Positions 51,474-53,037 of a stretch of DNA of 53,037 nucleotides are shown piece after piece; positions within the stretch are counted from its first letter, which is position 1; the number at the start of each line of letters is the position of its first letter. The position numbers were made by a program, and so were the translations under genes. The notes under the pieces were generated by a model. The model had not been told where the DNA came from. It saw only the letters and a list, made by a program, of their open reading frames with translations, and did no database searches. The stretch comes from Bryobacterales bacterium (GTDB lineage: Bacteria; Acidobacteriota; Terriglobia; Bryobacterales; Bryobacteraceae). Location: contig JADZCI010000311.1 in the NCBI GenBank assembly GCA_020851655.1, positions 1 to 53,037 on the forward strand. Direction: 5' to 3'.

Positions 51474-52627
51474 GAAATGCTCTTCTGGTAGGCGTAACCC
51501 GCCTCGGCGAGGATCTGTTTCAAAGGCAGGCCGCTCTGGCGGGCCAGGCGCGCGCAGTCCTCGTATTCCGGCGCCCAACCGCCCTCGCCGGAAACCTTGA
51601 TCCGTACCTTGCCGTGCGGCGTTACGACTTCAACGTGACGGCGCTCCTGGACGCGCCGCTCGGCGGTGTGGGTGCGGACACCGAGCGTGGATGTTTCGGC
51701 GAACAGCGCCGCAATGAGCCGCTCCTGATCTTCCGGCCTGGCCAGGACCCGCACCAGCGCGGCCGCGCGCTGCTTCTTCATCAGCACCGGCTGCAGAGTC
51801 ACATCCAGCGCGCCGAGTTCCAGCAGGCGGTCCATGGCGTATCCGAGCACCTGCGGGTTGGAGTCGTCGATGTTGGCCTCGATTACGCTGATCACCGTCG
51901 CTTCAGCCGCGGTTGAGGTTTCGCCGATCAGGACGCGGAGCACATTTGCGTTCTGCGGAAAGTCCTTGGAGCCCGCGCCGAAACCCGTTGTCCGCACGAT
52001 CATCGCCGGCGCCGCGCCAAACGTTGCGGCAAGGGTGACGGCAATCGCGGCGCCGGTCGGCGTGGTCAGTTCGGTCTCCGGACCGCGCGCGTAAGTCGGC
52101 CAGCCGATCAGCAGCCGCGCGGTCGCCGGCGCCGGTACGGGAAGCGTGCCGTGCTCGGTTTCCACCGTGCCGCTGCCGGTATTGATGGCGGTGGTGTGGA
52201 TCCGCTCGATACCCAGGAGATGGAATCCCAGGCAGGCGCCAACGATATCGGAGATCGAGTCGGCCGCGCCGACCTCGTGGAAATGGACCTTCTCGAGCGG
52301 GACGCCGTGCGTTTCAGCCTCCGCCTCTCCAAGCCTTGTAAAGACCTTGGCCGCATTCTCCTTGACCGCGGCCGGCAGCGCTCCGGCATCGATCATTTTC
52401 AGGATGTGCGGGAGATGCCGGTGCTTCTTGGTTTCCTCGTACTCGACGTGGAACTTGGTGGCGCTGATTCCCCGGCGTTTGGTTTTTTCCACCCGGTAAC
52501 GGGCGCCGGCGCCGAGCGAATTCAGCCCGTCAAAGAGCGCCTGCCAATCGGCGCCCGCGTCGATCAGCGCGCCGACGGTCATGTCGCCGCTGATACCCGA
52601 GAAGGGATCCAGTACACAAATCTTCAT
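51470..52627 (-). CDS. larC: LarC-type nickel insertion / cofactor synthesis protein
   Basis: A 385-aa LarC protein, which inserts nickel into the pincer cofactor of lactate racemase-type enzymes (LarA family). Family landmarks are DPFSGISGDMTVGALIDAGAD at the N-terminus (in part), KVHFHEVGAADSISDIVG, TELTTPTGAAIAVTLA, VIEANIDDSNPQVLGYAMDRLLELGALDVTLQPVLMKK (in part) and VRTHTAERRV. The His-rich segment of many LarC proteins is not evident. LarA, LarB and LarE are not in the window. It overlaps the sirtuin stop (ATGA) and the metG start (ATGA). Confidence 0.94.
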   Translation of the reverse strand: MKICVLDPFSGISGDMTVGALIDAGADWQALFDGLNSLGAGARYRVEKTKRRGISATKFHVEYEETKKHRHLPHILKMIDAGALPAAVKENAAKVFTRLGEAEAETHGVPLEKVHFHEVGAADSISDIVGACLGFHLLGIERIHTTAINTGSGTVETEHGTLPVPAPATARLLIGWPTYARGPETELTTPTGAAIAVTLAATFGAAPAMIVRTTGFGAGSKDFPQNANVLRVLIGETSTAAEATVISVIEANIDDSNPQVLGYAMDRLLELGALDVTLQPVLMKKQRAAALVRVLARPEDQERLIAALFAETSTLGVRTHTAERRVQERRHVEVVTPHGKVRIKVSGEGGWAPEYEDCARLARQSGLPLKQILAEAGYAYQKSIS

Positions 52628-53037
52628 AGGACTAACTCCGGGAGCACCTCACCGCATGGCCCGCGTAGCGAGAAGCCGGCCAGCGACGACAGCGGCGTTT
52701 CCTCCAGGTTGACTTCGATCACCTTGGCCCCGCACGCTCTGGCCAGAGGGACGAGTCCCGCGGCGGGGTAAACCTGGGCGGAAGTACCGGCGACGATGAA
52801 AACGCCAGCCCGGCGAGAGGCTCTCTCTGAAGCATCCCACACCTGGGGCGGCAGCGGCTCGCCAAACCACACCACTCCAGGCCTGAGCAAGCCGCCGCAA
52901 ACGCACCGGGGCGGACTTCCCGGCACATCCCCGCGCGTCTCCCCGCCGCAGTCCACGCAGCGGTTGATCCAGATATCGCCGTGGATCTTGAGGACATTGC
53001 GGCTGCCGGCGCGGTCGTGCAGGCCGTCGACGTTCTG
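52624..53037 (-). CDS. Sirtuin-like NAD-dependent deacylase (5' end cut by window)
   Basis: The C-terminal 137 residues of a Sir2-family protein, running off the right edge. Visible motifs are NVDGLHDRAGS, LKIHGD with the catalytic His, the zinc Cys pairs CVDCGGE and CVCGG, then PGVVWFGEPLP and VFIVAGTSAQVYPAAGLV, with NLEETPL near the end. The family order is complete as far as visible, and the N-terminal Rossmann part lies beyond the window. It removes acyl groups from lysines using NAD. The stop overlaps the larC start (ATGA). Confidence 0.95.
   Translation of the reverse strand, partial: QNVDGLHDRAGSRNVLKIHGDIWINRCVDCGGETRGDVPGSPPRCVCGGLLRPGVVWFGEPLPPQVWDASERASRRAGVFIVAGTSAQVYPAAGLVPLARACGAKVIEVNLEETPLSSLAGFSLRGPCGEVLPELVL

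Overview
The window is high-GC, gene-dense DNA (about 51 protein genes and only one gene-free stretch over 300 bases). It looks like an acidobacterium of the Solibacter/Bryobacter group. The pointers are an Oar-type TonB-dependent receptor with an N-terminal carboxypeptidase-regulatory domain, a secreted protein ending in what looks like the Solibacter-type C-terminal domain (TIGR03437), several DUF1080 proteins, Tat-exported Gfo/Idh/MocA oxidoreductases, a PEP-CTERM protein, and kdsB (a Kdo-containing outer membrane). This assignment is from family content, not from a phylogeny. I saw no rRNA, tRNA, insertion sequence, integrase or CRISPR array.

Region 1 (1-11.8 kb) is a carbohydrate locus. 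A FadR/PdhR-type GntR regulator (5557) is divergent from an operon of sugar isomerase, Tat-signal Gfo/Idh oxidoreductase and TonB receptor. On its own side it is followed by a second, closely similar isomerase and a secreted RraA-like protein. The 161-bp divergent promoter region holds two palindromes, TGGT-N3-ACCA, one for each transcription direction. Next come another Gfo/Idh protein, an NHL-type protein and a double DUF1080 protein.

Region 2 (11.3-14.8 kb) reads leftward: two VWA-domain proteins, a 65-aa Trp/Arg-rich protein, a VOC protein, an ECF sigma factor and a 2-TM protein coupled to it. Region 3 (14.9-31.5 kb) holds kdsB-pyrG-receiver, a TrbI-like exported protein, a cytochrome-like Reeler/TIGR03437 protein, mutY divergent from ubiX, an ABC-2 exporter with a secreted partner, an MFS transporter, a GNAT enzyme, a YdcH-like protein, a PEP-CTERM protein, a DUF3311/sodium-solute-symporter pair and a small EamA-like protein.

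Region 4 (31.5-36.5 kb) is a 1338-aa subtilase with six C-terminal repeats, then lgt. A 520-bp gene-free, palindrome-rich stretch follows. Region 5 (37.0-39.8 kb) is a heme/oxidase assembly operon (ctaA, cyoE, SCO, DUF420). Region 6 (39.9-45.1 kb) holds a DUF438/hemerythrin/PAS protein coupled to a DUF1858/DUF2249 protein, a DUF1080 protein, a DUF4097 protein, and a PAS protein next to a GGDEF protein with a degenerate active site.

Region 7 (45.2-53.0 kb) is one leftward, tightly overlapping gene string: sirtuin (cut by the right edge), larC, metG, TatD nuclease, polyprenyl synthase, an unrecognised protein, and a Tat-signal DUF362 protein. The first gene of the window, the TonB receptor, is cut by the left edge by only a few residues.
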